Assembly: GCA_036389835.1 (NCBI GenBank)
Contig: DASVWC010000108.1
Location: 1 to 64,000, forward strand
DNA length: 64,000 nt
Source of the DNA: AC-37 sp036389835
GTDB lineage: Bacteria; Actinomycetota; Thermoleophilia; Solirubrobacterales; Thermoleophilaceae
Direction: 5' to 3'
Shown here: one piece after another, positions 25,870-34,097 of the stretch
Layout: every line of letters begins with the position of its first letter
Position numbering within the stretch: position 1 is the stretch's first letter
The notes under the pieces: model-generated
Seen by the model: the letters and a program-made list of their open reading frames with translations, nothing else
The model's database searches: none
Told to the model about the DNA's origin: nothing
Translations under genes and position numbers: made by a program

Positions 25870-26738
25870 TGGCGACGCGCGTCCGCGAGCTCGAGTCCGC
25901 GCCCCGGATGCGCGTGCTCTACCCGAAGGCCGCGATCGGCATGGCCCGGGCGGCGATCGGCCGGGGCGGCGAGCCGGCCCTTCCCGACACCGAGCTGCGC
26001 CTGGCCGGAGTGCGGGTGGACCGCGAGCGGCTCGCCGAGTACGACCGCGTCTGCGGCTTCCGGCTGCGCGACACCCTGCCGCCGACCTACCCGCACGTCC
26101 TGGCGTTCCCGCTCTCGATGGAGCTGATGACCGGCTCGGACTTCCCGTTCCCCGTGGTCGGGATGGTCCACCTGCGCAACCGGATCGCGCTGCGGCGCCC
26201 GATCGGCGCCGGCGAGCCGCTCGACCTGCGGGTCTGGACCGAGGAGCTGCGCCCGCACGACCGCGGCTCGCAGTTCGAGATCCGCGCCGAGGCCGCGGCC
26301 GGCGGCGCGACCGTCTGGGAGAGCTGGAGCTCGTACCTCTACCGGCACGGGAGCGGCGACGGCGGCGGCCGCTCGGCGCGCGAGCGCAGCGAGCCCCCGC
26401 GCCCGCAGGCGCGCTGGCGGCTGCCCGGCGACAGCGGTCGCGCCTACGCCGGCGTCTCCGGCGACAGCAACCCCATCCACATGCACCAGCTGAGCGCGCG
26501 GTTGTTCGGGATGCCGCGCCCGATCGCTCACGGGATGTGGCTGAAGGCGCGCTGCCTGGCCGCGCTGGAGGGCCACCTGCCGGACGCGCTCGAGGTCGAC
26601 GTGAGCTTCAAGCTCCCGGTCCACCTCCCGGGGACCGTCAGCTTCGCGTCGTGGCCCGGCGCAGCAGGCCGCGACTTCGCGCTGCACGACGCGAAGAACG
26701 AGAAGCCGCACCTCTCCGGCTCGCTGCGGCCGGCCTAG
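25869..26738 (+). CDS. MaoC-like (R)-hydratase, HtdX-like
   Basis: A 289-residue double hot-dog protein. The C-terminal half holds the hydratase 2 motif YAGVSGDSNPIHMH with catalytic Asp (about 199) and His (about 204), followed by GMPRPIAHGMW; the N-terminal half is the non-catalytic hot-dog. It would hydrate trans-2-enoyl thioesters to (R)-3-hydroxyacyl forms that the coupled FabG4-like enzyme can oxidise or make. M. tuberculosis HtdX (Rv0241c) occupies the same place. The ATG overlaps the fabG stop by one base. Its last 101 bases are overlapped by the convergent acyltransferase gene. Confidence 0.9.
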   Translation: MATRVRELESAPRMRVLYPKAAIGMARAAIGRGGEPALPDTELRLAGVRVDRERLAEYDRVCGFRLRDTLPPTYPHVLAFPLSMELMTGSDFPFPVVGMVHLRNRIALRRPIGAGEPLDLRVWTEELRPHDRGSQFEIRAEAAAGGATVWESWSSYLYRHGSGDGGGRSARERSEPPRPQARWRLPGDSGRAYAGVSGDSNPIHMHQLSARLFGMPRPIAHGMWLKARCLAALEGHLPDALEVDVSFKLPVHLPGTVSFASWPGAAGRDFALHDAKNEKPHLSGSLRPA

Positions 26739-27810
26739 CGCCGAGGAGCCTCAGCAGGGCCGGTGAGCGCCGGGCCGCGTGGTAGGCGGCGAGCGTGGTC
26801 GCCGTCGAGGCCGCGAGCAGCAGCCCGAGCTTGACCGGCACGCCCGCCGACATGCCCACGATCGGCAGCGCCAGCCCGATGATGATCGGCTGGTGCAGCA
26901 CGTAGACCGGCAGCGCCGACTCGCGCGCGTAGGCGAGGCCGCGCTCGCGGCCGCTCAGGAGCTTGGCGCCGTAGCCGAGCGCGGCCGCCACCACGCCCAC
27001 CGCCGCGACCGCCGAGAGACCCTGGAGGGCGATCCACGCCGGCGTGCCCGCGTCCGGGACCCCGCCGCCGACGAGGACGGCCATCGCGAGCAGCGCGGCG
27101 ATCCCGATGGCCCCCGCTCGGGCACGCTCGCGGTGCACCGCGCGCTCGACGGCCGGGTAGCACGCCAGCAGGAAGCCGGCGACGAAGAACAGGCTGTAGT
27201 ACGCGAAGTTGGCCCAGTCGTCGTAGAGGTTCTGGTAGCCGGGCCAGCGCCCGCGCAGGGCGATCTGAACGGCGGCGAGCGGCACGATCGCGGCGTACAG
27301 CGCCCACGGCGGGACGCTCTCGACGCGCCACCCGCGCGCGTGGACGCGGCGCAGGGCGGGCAGGTAGAGCGCCGTGAAGACGTAGAGGTAGATCAGGAAC
27401 CAGAGGTGCATCCAGGTGAAGCGGTCGAGGCCCGTGAAGAACGTCGGCAGGAACTCCAGGAACGAGTCGTCGGCCTCGTCCTTGTGGCGCAGCTCGGCGT
27501 AGCGGGCGAGCGGGATCAGGGCGACGGTCCCGAACGCGAACGGGACCAGCAGGCGGTCGCGACGTTCGCGCATGAAGCCCTCGGGCCCGCGGCGCTCGAG
27601 CGAGGGGACGAGCGCCCAGCCCGCCAGCACGAACAGGAGCGGCATGTGCCACTGGCTGATGCCGCCGGACAGGAGGTCCACGGCCGCCGGGCGGTCGGCG
27701 TCCTTGATGTGCCAGTCCTCGCTGTCGAACGGCCGCGCCGAGTGGAAGAGCAGCAGCAGGTAGACCGCCCCGGCCCGGAGCCAGTCGACGTCGCGACGCC
27801 GTCCAGTCAC
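26638..27810 (-). CDS. acyltransferase family 3 membrane protein
   Basis: A 390-residue membrane protein with about ten helices. It starts with the family 3 signature RRRDVDWLRAGAVYLLLLFH, followed by WHMPLLFVLAGWALV and RRDRLLVPFAFG. These enzymes move acyl groups onto surface sugars or lipids, or act as fused-in exporters; the substrate is unknown. The final ~35 residues are a low-complexity Arg/Ala/Ser tail read antisense to the end of the MaoC gene, so the real functional C-terminus is probably near residue 355. Divergent from a TetR gene only 29 bases away. Confidence 0.85.
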   Translation of the reverse strand: MTGRRRDVDWLRAGAVYLLLLFHSARPFDSEDWHIKDADRPAAVDLLSGGISQWHMPLLFVLAGWALVPSLERRGPEGFMRERRDRLLVPFAFGTVALIPLARYAELRHKDEADDSFLEFLPTFFTGLDRFTWMHLWFLIYLYVFTALYLPALRRVHARGWRVESVPPWALYAAIVPLAAVQIALRGRWPGYQNLYDDWANFAYYSLFFVAGFLLACYPAVERAVHRERARAGAIGIAALLAMAVLVGGGVPDAGTPAWIALQGLSAVAAVGVVAAALGYGAKLLSGRERGLAYARESALPVYVLHQPIIIGLALPIVGMSAGVPVKLGLLLAASTATTLAAYHAARRSPALLRLLGARPAAASRRGAASRSSRRAARSRGLLRRATTRS

Positions 27811-27811
27811 T

Positions 27812-27834
27812 CGTTTAAGATATCAATACGAACG
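27812..27834. promoter_or_regulatory. AT-rich shared promoter with CGTT/AACG arms
   Basis: The 29-base gap between the acyltransferase and TetR starts is strikingly AT-rich and holds CGTT and AACG arms around a central GATATC. It must carry both promoters and probably the TetR operator; symmetry beyond the arms is weak. Confidence 0.35.
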
Positions 27835-27839
27835 TAGTG

Positions 27840-28460
27840 ATGACGACCGCGACGACCGAGAGCACGCGCGACCGGCTGGCGACCGCCGCCATGCGGCTGT
27901 TCGCCGAGCACGGCTACGCCGGCACGAGCGTCGGCCAGATCGAGGCCGAGGCGGGCCTGGCCCCGCGCTCGGGCGCGCTCTACCAGTACTTCAAGGGCAA
28001 GCGCGAGCTGCTCGACGCCGCCGTGGAGCGCCACGTCGCCGACCTCGCCGAGATGCAGGACGCGATCGACCTGCTCCCGCTCGGCGACCTGCGCGCGGAG
28101 CTCACGCTGATGGCTCGCTGGAACCTGCGCGACCTCTCACGGCGCCGCGACCTGCACCGCTTCCTGCGCTTGGAGTCCGGCCGCTTCCCGGAGCTCACGG
28201 CGCGGATCTACCAGGGCCTGGGCGAGCGGCCCCTGCGCCGGGTGGCCGACTACCTGCGCACGCGCTTCGCCGAGGCCGGCGTCGAGCTCGAGGACGCCGA
28301 GGCGCTCGTCGTCGTGATGGTGCAGACGATGTCCGCCTACCGCGCGCACGAGGACGTGTACGGGGCGCCGGCGCTCGACGTGGGCGAGGAGCGGTTCGTC
28401 AAGGCCTGGGTCGACCTCTGCATCGCCTACGCCCGCGACCGGGGCGTGAAGGGGATCTAG
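27840..28460 (+). CDS. TetR family regulator
   Basis: A 206-residue repressor. The DNA-binding head is clear: RDRLATAAMRLFAEHGYAG, then TSVGQIEAEAGLAPRSGALY and YFKGKRELLDAAVERH. The ligand-binding C-terminal part is unclassified. ATG at 27840 follows an in-frame GTG at 27837. It is divergent from the acyltransferase and probably controls it and itself through the AT-rich gap. Its TAG lies in the first copy of a 21-base direct repeat. Confidence 0.88.
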   Translation: MTTATTESTRDRLATAAMRLFAEHGYAGTSVGQIEAEAGLAPRSGALYQYFKGKRELLDAAVERHVADLAEMQDAIDLLPLGDLRAELTLMARWNLRDLSRRRDLHRFLRLESGRFPELTARIYQGLGERPLRRVADYLRTRFAEAGVELEDAEALVVVMVQTMSAYRAHEDVYGAPALDVGEERFVKAWVDLCIAYARDRGVKGI

Positions 28461-28482
28461 GCCGGGGCGTGAAGGGGATCTA
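28439..28482. repeat. 21-bp direct repeat spanning two convergent stop codons
   Basis: CCGGGGCGTGAAGGGGATCTA occurs at 28439-28459 and 28462-28482, a 23-base period. The first copy contributes the TetR TAG, and the second supplies, on the other strand, the TAG of the convergent hydrolase. Confidence 0.9.
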
Positions 28483-29382
28483 CGCCGCGGCGGCGCGCGC
28501 CGGCTCGGCGGCCCGCGCGGCGTTGCGCTCGATGCCGTCGATGAGCCGCGGCCAGACCTCGCGCGGCATGTCGTGCCCCATGCCGTCGATCAGCATCAGC
28601 TCGCAGCCCGGGATCGCCCTGGCGGTCGCCTTGCCGCCGGACACGCCGATCAGCGCATCCTTCGTGCCGTGCACGATCAGCGTGGGCACCTCGATCCGCG
28701 CGAGGTCGCGGGTGCGGTTCGGCGTGGCGGCGATCGCCCCGAGCTGGCGCATGGTCCCGCCCGGGCTCAGGCCGCGGTCGTAGGAGCGCGAGAGCATCGC
28801 GCGCAGCTCCTCCTCGTCGCGCTCGAAGCCGGGCGAGCCGATGACCTCCCACAGCTTCAGCCCGCGCTCGATGTAGGCCTCCTTGCCCTTCGGCAGCGGC
28901 TTCGCGAAGAACGGGTAGACCGCGGCGGCCGGCCGCCCGACCCAGCGCGAGCCCGTCGTGGACATGATCGAGACGAGCGAGCGCACGCGCTCGGGCTGCT
29001 CGAGGGTGAGGATCTGGCTGATCATGCCGCCCATCGAGGCGCCGACGACGTGCGCCGAGTCGATCCCGAGGTGGTCCAGCAGCCCGGCCGCGTCGCCGGC
29101 CATGTCGCGCAGGGTGTACGCGAGGCGCTTGGGCCGCTGCGTGATCAGCTCGAGGAGGCCCGGCGGCGGGAAGCCGTTGAAGCGCGTCGAGCGCCCCACG
29201 TCGCGGTTGTCGAAGCGGATCACGTGGAAGTCGCGCTCGGCGAGCTGCCCGCAGAACTCGTCGCGCCAGCCGATCATCTGCGTCCCGAGGCCCATCACCA
29301 GCAGCAGCGGGCGGGCGCCGGGGTCGCCGAACGTCTCGTAGCAGAGCTCGACCTCGCCGACCTGCGCGAACTGCTCGCTCAT
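28480..29382 (-). CDS. alpha/beta hydrolase
   Basis: A 300-residue serine hydrolase. The oxyanion region is LLLVMGLGTQMIGW, the nucleophile elbow GASMGGM (Ser about 116), the acid probably in VHGTKDALIG, and the His in IDGMGHDMP. It resembles the esterase/lipase group next to LipG-like proteins. The last residues (AARAAEPARAAAA) are low complexity. Its start overlaps the stop of the Ddn-like gene by 4 bases (ATGA), placing it third in an acyl-CoA dehydrogenase/Ddn/hydrolase operon. Confidence 0.88.
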   Translation of the reverse strand: MSEQFAQVGEVELCYETFGDPGARPLLLVMGLGTQMIGWRDEFCGQLAERDFHVIRFDNRDVGRSTRFNGFPPPGLLELITQRPKRLAYTLRDMAGDAAGLLDHLGIDSAHVVGASMGGMISQILTLEQPERVRSLVSIMSTTGSRWVGRPAAAVYPFFAKPLPKGKEAYIERGLKLWEVIGSPGFERDEEELRAMLSRSYDRGLSPGGTMRQLGAIAATPNRTRDLARIEVPTLIVHGTKDALIGVSGGKATARAIPGCELMLIDGMGHDMPREVWPRLIDGIERNAARAAEPARAAAA

Positions 29383-29825
29383 CGCCTGCGCTCCAGAATC
29401 ACCAACGGGATCTTACGACCAGTGCGCTGCTGGTAGCCGTGATAGCCGCCGTAGGTGGCGACCGCCTTCGGCCACAGCCGCTCGCGCTCCTCCTCGTCGG
29501 CCACGCGGGCGTGCACCCTGCGGCGCTCGGACCCGACCTGCACCTCGGTGTCGGGGTTCGCGCGGAGGTTGTGGAACCAGGCCGGGTGCTTCGGGTGACC
29601 GCCCTTCGACGCGACGATCACCAGGTCGTCGCCGTCGCGGACGTAGAGCAGCGGGCTGGTGCGCTTCTTCCCGCTCTTCGCGCCGACGTGGTCGAGCAGC
29701 AGCATCGGCCCGACGCCGGGGATCCGGTGCCCGATGACGCCCTTCGTCGCCCGGTAGACGGCGGTGTGCCCGCCCATGGCGCGCCGCAGGAGCGGCCAGC
29801 TGCGGTCTACGAGCCGGTTCGGCAT
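29379..29825 (-). CDS. Ddn-like F420-dependent nitroreductase family protein
   Basis: A 148-residue split-barrel flavin/deazaflavin protein. Family blocks are GVGPMLLLDHVGAKSGKKRT, the strand SPLLYVRDGDDLVIVASKGG, and HPAWFHNLRANPDTEVQV, all characteristic of the Ddn group that uses reduced F420 to reduce quinones or nitro compounds. Mycobacterial members are membrane associated through the N-terminus. It starts 4 bases after the acyl-CoA dehydrogenase stop and overlaps the hydrolase start. With the LLM protein at 31948 it implies the host makes F420. Confidence 0.9.
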   Translation of the reverse strand: MPNRLVDRSWPLLRRAMGGHTAVYRATKGVIGHRIPGVGPMLLLDHVGAKSGKKRTSPLLYVRDGDDLVIVASKGGHPKHPAWFHNLRANPDTEVQVGSERRRVHARVADEEERERLWPKAVATYGGYHGYQQRTGRKIPLVILERRR

Positions 29826-29829
29826 CGGC

Positions 29830-30981
29830 CTAGCGCGACATCGCGCGCGCGATCACCACGCGCTGGATCTCGTTGGTCCCCTCGTAGATCTGGGTGATCT
29901 TCGCGTCCCGCATCATCCGCTCGACCGGGTAGTCGTTCACGTACCCGTATCCGCCCAGGACCTGAACCGCCTCGACGGTCACCTCCATGGCGACGTCGGA
30001 GGCGAACAGCTTGGCCATCGAGGTCCACTTGCCGAGCCCGGGCTCGCCGCGGTCGGCGGCCGCGCAGGCGCGGTAGAGCAGCTCGCGCGCCGCGGCCGTC
30101 CTGGTCTCCATGTCGGCGAGCTTGAACTGGATGCCCTGCTTGCGGTTGATCGGCTCCCCGAAGGCGATCCGCTCCTTCGCGTACCGGTTGGCGTAGTCCG
30201 TGGCGCCCTGGGCGATGCCGACGGCCTGCGCAGCCGCGCCGAGGCGGGTGCGCTCGAGCGTCGTGAGCGCCACGGCGAGGCCCTTGTTCTCCTCGCCGAG
30301 CAGGTTCTCGGCGGGCACGCGCACGTCGGTGAGCGACGGCGACCCCGTCGGCGAGCCCTTGATCCCGAGCTTGTGCTCGAGCTGGCCGGGGTCGAAGCCC
30401 TCGCGGTCGCTCTCCACGACGAAGGCCGAGATGCGGTTGCCCTCGCGGTCGGTCTTGGCGAAGACCACGTAGAAGTCGGCGATCGTCGCGTTGGTGATCC
30501 AGTTCTTCTGACCGTTGATGACCCACTCGTCGCCGTCGCGCACGGCGGTCGTGCGCATCGAGGCGGGGTCCGAGCCGGCCTCGGGCTCGCTCAGGGCGAA
30601 CGCCGGCGACCGCTCGCCGGTCGCGCACGGCGGCAGGAGGCGCTGCTTCTGCTCGTCGGTGCCGAACAGGCGGATCGGCAGCGTGCCGAGCTCGTGCACC
30701 ATCAGTATCAGCGCGCTCGAGGCGCAGGCCTTCGCGATCTCCTCGACGGCCATCTGCAGCATCAGGGTCCCGGTCCCGGTGCCGCCGTACTCCTCCTCGA
30801 ACGGCAGCGCGAGCACGTCGTGCTCGGCCAGCAGCTTGCGGACGTCCCACGGGTACTCGCCGCTGCGGTCGATCTCGGCGGCGCGCGGCGCGATCCGCCC
30901 CTGCACCATCGCCCGGATCCCCTCGAGGAAGTCGCGGTGCTCCTGCGGGACCTCGTAGACGCCCGTGGTGGCGGTGGTCAC
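29830..30981 (-). CDS. acyl-CoA dehydrogenase
   Basis: A 383-residue FAD enzyme of the short/branched-chain type. The FAD-binding blocks are PAFALSEPEAGSDPASM and WVINGQKNWITNA. The C-terminal segment VQVLGGYGYVNDYPVERM leads to the catalytic Glu in IYEGTNEIQR near residue 367. It oxidises acyl-CoA to 2-enoyl-CoA, passing electrons to ETF. GTG at 30981 is used; a GTG two codons upstream is possible. Heads an operon with the Ddn-like and hydrolase genes, and is divergent from the MDR gene with 22 bases between starts. Confidence 0.93.
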   Translation of the reverse strand: MTTATTGVYEVPQEHRDFLEGIRAMVQGRIAPRAAEIDRSGEYPWDVRKLLAEHDVLALPFEEEYGGTGTGTLMLQMAVEEIAKACASSALILMVHELGTLPIRLFGTDEQKQRLLPPCATGERSPAFALSEPEAGSDPASMRTTAVRDGDEWVINGQKNWITNATIADFYVVFAKTDREGNRISAFVVESDREGFDPGQLEHKLGIKGSPTGSPSLTDVRVPAENLLGEENKGLAVALTTLERTRLGAAAQAVGIAQGATDYANRYAKERIAFGEPINRKQGIQFKLADMETRTAAARELLYRACAAADRGEPGLGKWTSMAKLFASDVAMEVTVEAVQVLGGYGYVNDYPVERMMRDAKITQIYEGTNEIQRVVIARAMSR

Positions 30982-31003
30982 GCGCACAACATAGGGTGTC
31001 CGC

Positions 31004-31951
31004 GTGCGCTGCATCCGGATCGAGGAGTTCGGCGGGCCCGACGTGCTCCAGCCCGCGGAGGTGCCGGACCCACAGGCGCCCGACGGCGGCGTGGTCCTCG
31101 ACGTGTCTGCGGCCGGCGTGAACTGGGCCGACACCCACCAGGCCGAGAACTCGTACCTCGCCCCGGCCGAGCTGCCGCTGATACCCGGCGGCGAGGTGGT
31201 GGGGACCACGCCCGACGGCCGCCGCGTCGTCGCGCTCGTCCCCGGCGCCGGCTACGCGGAGAAGGCCGTCGCCTTCGACGCCGCGATGTGGGACGTCCCC
31301 GGCGGCGTGACCGACGGCCAGGCGCTGGCGCTCGTGCTCCAGGGGACGACCGCGTGGCACCTGCTGCGCACCAGCGCGCAGCTGCGCGAGGGCGAGAGCG
31401 TGGTCGTGCACGCCGCCGCGGGCGGGGTGGGGACGATCGCGGTGCAGCTCGCCAAGCGCTTCGGCGCGGGTCGGGTGATCGGCGTCGCCTCCTCGGACGA
31501 GAAGCGCGAGCTGGCGACGCGTCTCGGCGCCGACGCCGCGGTCGACTCCGGCGCCGGCGACCTGGTGGCGGCGCTGCGCGAGGCCAACGGCGGCGACCGT
31601 GTGGACGTCGTGCTCGAGATGGTCGGCGGCCGCACCTTCGAGCAGAGCCTCGACGCGCTCGCGCCGTTCGGCCGGCTCGTGCACTTCGGCCAGGCCGCCC
31701 GCGAGGGGGCCCCGGCGGTCGACCCCGGCAGGCTGATGGGCACGAGCCGCGGCGTGCTCGGCTTCTGGCTCGTCCACATGATGCGCCGGCCGGACCTGAT
31801 GACCGAAGCGATGGAGGGGATGTTCGAGATGGTTCTGAACGGGGAGCTCGAGGCGATCGTGGGCGGGACCTACCCGCTCGAGGACGCCCGGCGCGCGCAC
31901 GAGGACATCCGCTCGCGCGGCACGGTCGGCAAGCTGGTGCTGACGCCATGA
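31004..31951 (+). CDS. quinone oxidoreductase-like MDR protein
   Basis: A 315-residue zinc-free MDR protein of the NADPH:quinone reductase group. It opens with MRCIRIEEFGGPDVLQ-type residues, has VSAAGVNWADTHQ in place of zinc ligands, and the cofactor motif VVHAAAGGVGTIAVQLAK. It ends with the family helix (YPLEDARRAHEDIRSRGTVGK). It reduces quinones or enones with NADPH. GTG start. It overlaps the LLM gene by 4 bases (ATGA), so both belong to one transcript. Confidence 0.9.
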   Translation: MRCIRIEEFGGPDVLQPAEVPDPQAPDGGVVLDVSAAGVNWADTHQAENSYLAPAELPLIPGGEVVGTTPDGRRVVALVPGAGYAEKAVAFDAAMWDVPGGVTDGQALALVLQGTTAWHLLRTSAQLREGESVVVHAAAGGVGTIAVQLAKRFGAGRVIGVASSDEKRELATRLGADAAVDSGAGDLVAALREANGGDRVDVVLEMVGGRTFEQSLDALAPFGRLVHFGQAAREGAPAVDPGRLMGTSRGVLGFWLVHMMRRPDLMTEAMEGMFEMVLNGELEAIVGGTYPLEDARRAHEDIRSRGTVGKLVLTP

Positions 31952-32988
31952 GCGGCGGGCTCAAGCTCGGCCTGAACACGGGCTACTGGGCCGGCGGGCC
32001 GCCGCCCGGCATGCAGGAGACGATCCTCGAGGCGGAGCGGATCGGCTACGACTCGATCTGGACCGCCGAGGCCTACGGCTCGGACTGCCTGACGCCGCTC
32101 GCCTGGTGGGGCGCGCACACGGAGCGCATCAGGCTCGGCACGGCGATCGTGCAGATGTCCGCGCGGCAGCCGGCCGCGACCGCGATGGCGGCGATGACGA
32201 TGGACCACCTCTCCGGCGGGCGCTTCGTGCTCGGGCTCGGCGTGTCCGGGCCGCAGGTGGTGGAGGGCTGGTACGGCCGGCCGTTCCCCAAGCCGCTCGC
32301 GCGCACGCGCGAGTACATCGGGATCCTGCGCGACATCTGGAAGCGCGAGGGGCCGGTCACCAACGACGGGCCGCACTACCCGCTGCCGCTGCCGGACGGG
32401 ACGGGGCTCGCGAAGCCGCTCAAGTCCTCGATCCACCCGCTGCGCGAGGACATCCCGATCTACCTCGGGGCCGAGGGGCCGAAGAACGTGGCGCTCTGCG
32501 CGGAGCTGTGCGACGGCTGGCTCGCGATGCTGCTCTGCCCGGACAACCAGTCGATGTTCGAGGAGTACCTCGACGAGGGCTTCGCGCGCGACAGCGCGCG
32601 GCGCTCGAAGGACGACTTCGACGTGGCGGCGACGGTCCCGTTCATCCTCTGCGACGACGTGCAGCAGGGCATCGACTCGCTGCGCCCCTTCTACGCGCTC
32701 TACTTCGGCGGGATGGGCGCCAAGGGGGCGAACTTCCACGCGAACGTGCCCGCGCGGATGGGCTACGAGGCCGAGGTCCGCGAGATCCAGGACCTCTACC
32801 TCGGCGGCAAGAAGGACGAGGCGGCCGCCAGGCTCCCCGCCGAGCTGATCGAGAAGATGTCGCTGGTCGGGCCGAAGGAGAAGATCCGCGACGAGCTCGA
32901 CGCGTGGCGCGAGTCGATCGTCACGACCATGCTCGTCTCCGGGGACGCGAACACCCTGCGCACCGCCGCTGAGCTCGTGCTCGGGTGA
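31948..32988 (+). CDS. LLM-class F420-dependent oxidoreductase
   Basis: A 346-residue TIM-barrel luciferase-like protein. Visible features are the N-terminal strand LKLGLNTGYWAG, ERIGYDSIWTAEAYGSD, LGTAIVQMSARQPA, and GGRFVLGLGVSGPQVVEGW, the last typical of F420-using members such as Mer and the mycobacterial LLM paralogs. The electron carrier is inferred from family rather than seen. The physiological substrate is unknown. It is flanked by 4-base overlaps on both sides (MDR before, CapA after). Confidence 0.9.
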   Translation: MSGGLKLGLNTGYWAGGPPPGMQETILEAERIGYDSIWTAEAYGSDCLTPLAWWGAHTERIRLGTAIVQMSARQPAATAMAAMTMDHLSGGRFVLGLGVSGPQVVEGWYGRPFPKPLARTREYIGILRDIWKREGPVTNDGPHYPLPLPDGTGLAKPLKSSIHPLREDIPIYLGAEGPKNVALCAELCDGWLAMLLCPDNQSMFEEYLDEGFARDSARRSKDDFDVAATVPFILCDDVQQGIDSLRPFYALYFGGMGAKGANFHANVPARMGYEAEVREIQDLYLGGKKDEAAARLPAELIEKMSLVGPKEKIRDELDAWRESIVTTMLVSGDANTLRTAAELVLG

Positions 32989-34097
32989 GGCTCGCCGCCG
33001 CCGCGGCGCTGCTGTCGGTGCTCGCGCTCTGCGGCCAGGCGGCCGCCGCCGAGCCGGCCCTGACGCTGAGCTGGGTGGGGGACATGTCGTTCTCGCGCGG
33101 CCAGGGGCTGCCGCGCAAGCCCGACTCCGTCTTCGCCTCCGTGAGGGGGTCGCTCGCCGCCGACGTCGTGACCGGCAACCTCGAGGGCACCCTGGGGCGG
33201 GGCGGCCCGAGCAAGTGCGGCGGCGGCAACGGCGGGAGCTGCTTCGCGTTCCAGGCCCCCGCGTCGTACGCCGGCGTCTTCGCGCGGGCCGGCTTCGAGC
33301 TGCTGAACATGGCGAACAACCACTCGCACGACTTCGGCGCGAGCGGGCTGCGCCAGACCGAGGCGGCGCTCAAGGGCGCCGGCATCGCGCGCACCGGCCT
33401 GCGCGGCGTCGTGCGGGTGATGAAGGCCAACGGGGTGAGGGTGGCGTTCCTCGGCTACGCGCCGTACTCGTGGGCGGGGCCGCTGCTCGACATCCCGCAG
33501 GCGCGCGGCGAGGTGAAGCGCGCGCGCTCGGCCCGCCGGGCGGTCGCCCGGCTGCGCGCCTCTCGCCGCCGCGGCGCCGCGGAGCTCCGCGCCGCGCGCG
33601 CCGAGGTGGCGGCCGCCGCCGCCCGCGCCGACGTCGTGATCGTCTTCGTCCACGCCGGCGCCGAGGGATCGGGCGCGACGCACGTGCCGCACGGGATGGA
33701 GCACGCCTTCGGCGAGGCCCGCGGCGAGACGCGCCGCTTCGCACGCACGATGATCGACGCGGGCGCCGACGCCGTGCTCGGCTCCGGCCCGCACGTGCTG
33801 CGCGGGATCCAGTGCCACAGGGGCAAGCCGATCGCCTACTCGCTCGGCAACTTCGTCGGCTACCACACGCTCTCCACGGCGGGCGTGGCGGGCCTGAGCG
33901 GCGTGCTGCGCATCCGCGTCGACAGGACCGGAGCGTTCCTCGGCGGGCGCCTCGTGCCGGTCGTCCTCAAGCGCCCGGGCGTGCCGCGCCTCGACCCGAG
34001 GCGCCGCTCGATCGGCCTCGTGCGCCGCCTATCGCGGCAGGACTTCGGCGGCAGCCGCTGCCGGATGGGCGCCGACGGGAAGTTCGCCGCCCCCTGA
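32985..34097 (+). CDS. secreted CapA family protein
   Basis: A 370-residue exported metallophosphatase-fold protein of the CapA/PgsA group. Signal residues are 1-21. Motifs are LSWVGDMSFSRG, VTGNLEG, NMANNHSHDFG, FVHAGAEG, GSGPHVLRG and AYSLGNFVGY. In Bacillus CapA takes part in polyglutamate export; in other bacteria the role is unclear. An Arg/Ala-rich helix (about 185-215) interrupts the fold. The GTG overlaps the LLM stop. The last 69 bases overlap the convergent molybdopterin gene. Confidence 0.88.
   Translation: MRLAAAAALLSVLALCGQAAAAEPALTLSWVGDMSFSRGQGLPRKPDSVFASVRGSLAADVVTGNLEGTLGRGGPSKCGGGNGGSCFAFQAPASYAGVFARAGFELLNMANNHSHDFGASGLRQTEAALKGAGIARTGLRGVVRVMKANGVRVAFLGYAPYSWAGPLLDIPQARGEVKRARSARRAVARLRASRRRGAAELRAARAEVAAAAARADVVIVFVHAGAEGSGATHVPHGMEHAFGEARGETRRFARTMIDAGADAVLGSGPHVLRGIQCHRGKPIAYSLGNFVGYHTLSTAGVAGLSGVLRIRVDRTGAFLGGRLVPVVLKRPGVPRLDPRRRSIGLVRRLSRQDFGGSRCRMGADGKFAAP

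Noticed and set aside
29764..32988. Single 1074-codon plus-strand frame
   Set aside because: Only its last third (31948-32988) is the LLM gene; the rest is antisense to the acyl-CoA dehydrogenase or a shifted frame of the MDR gene.
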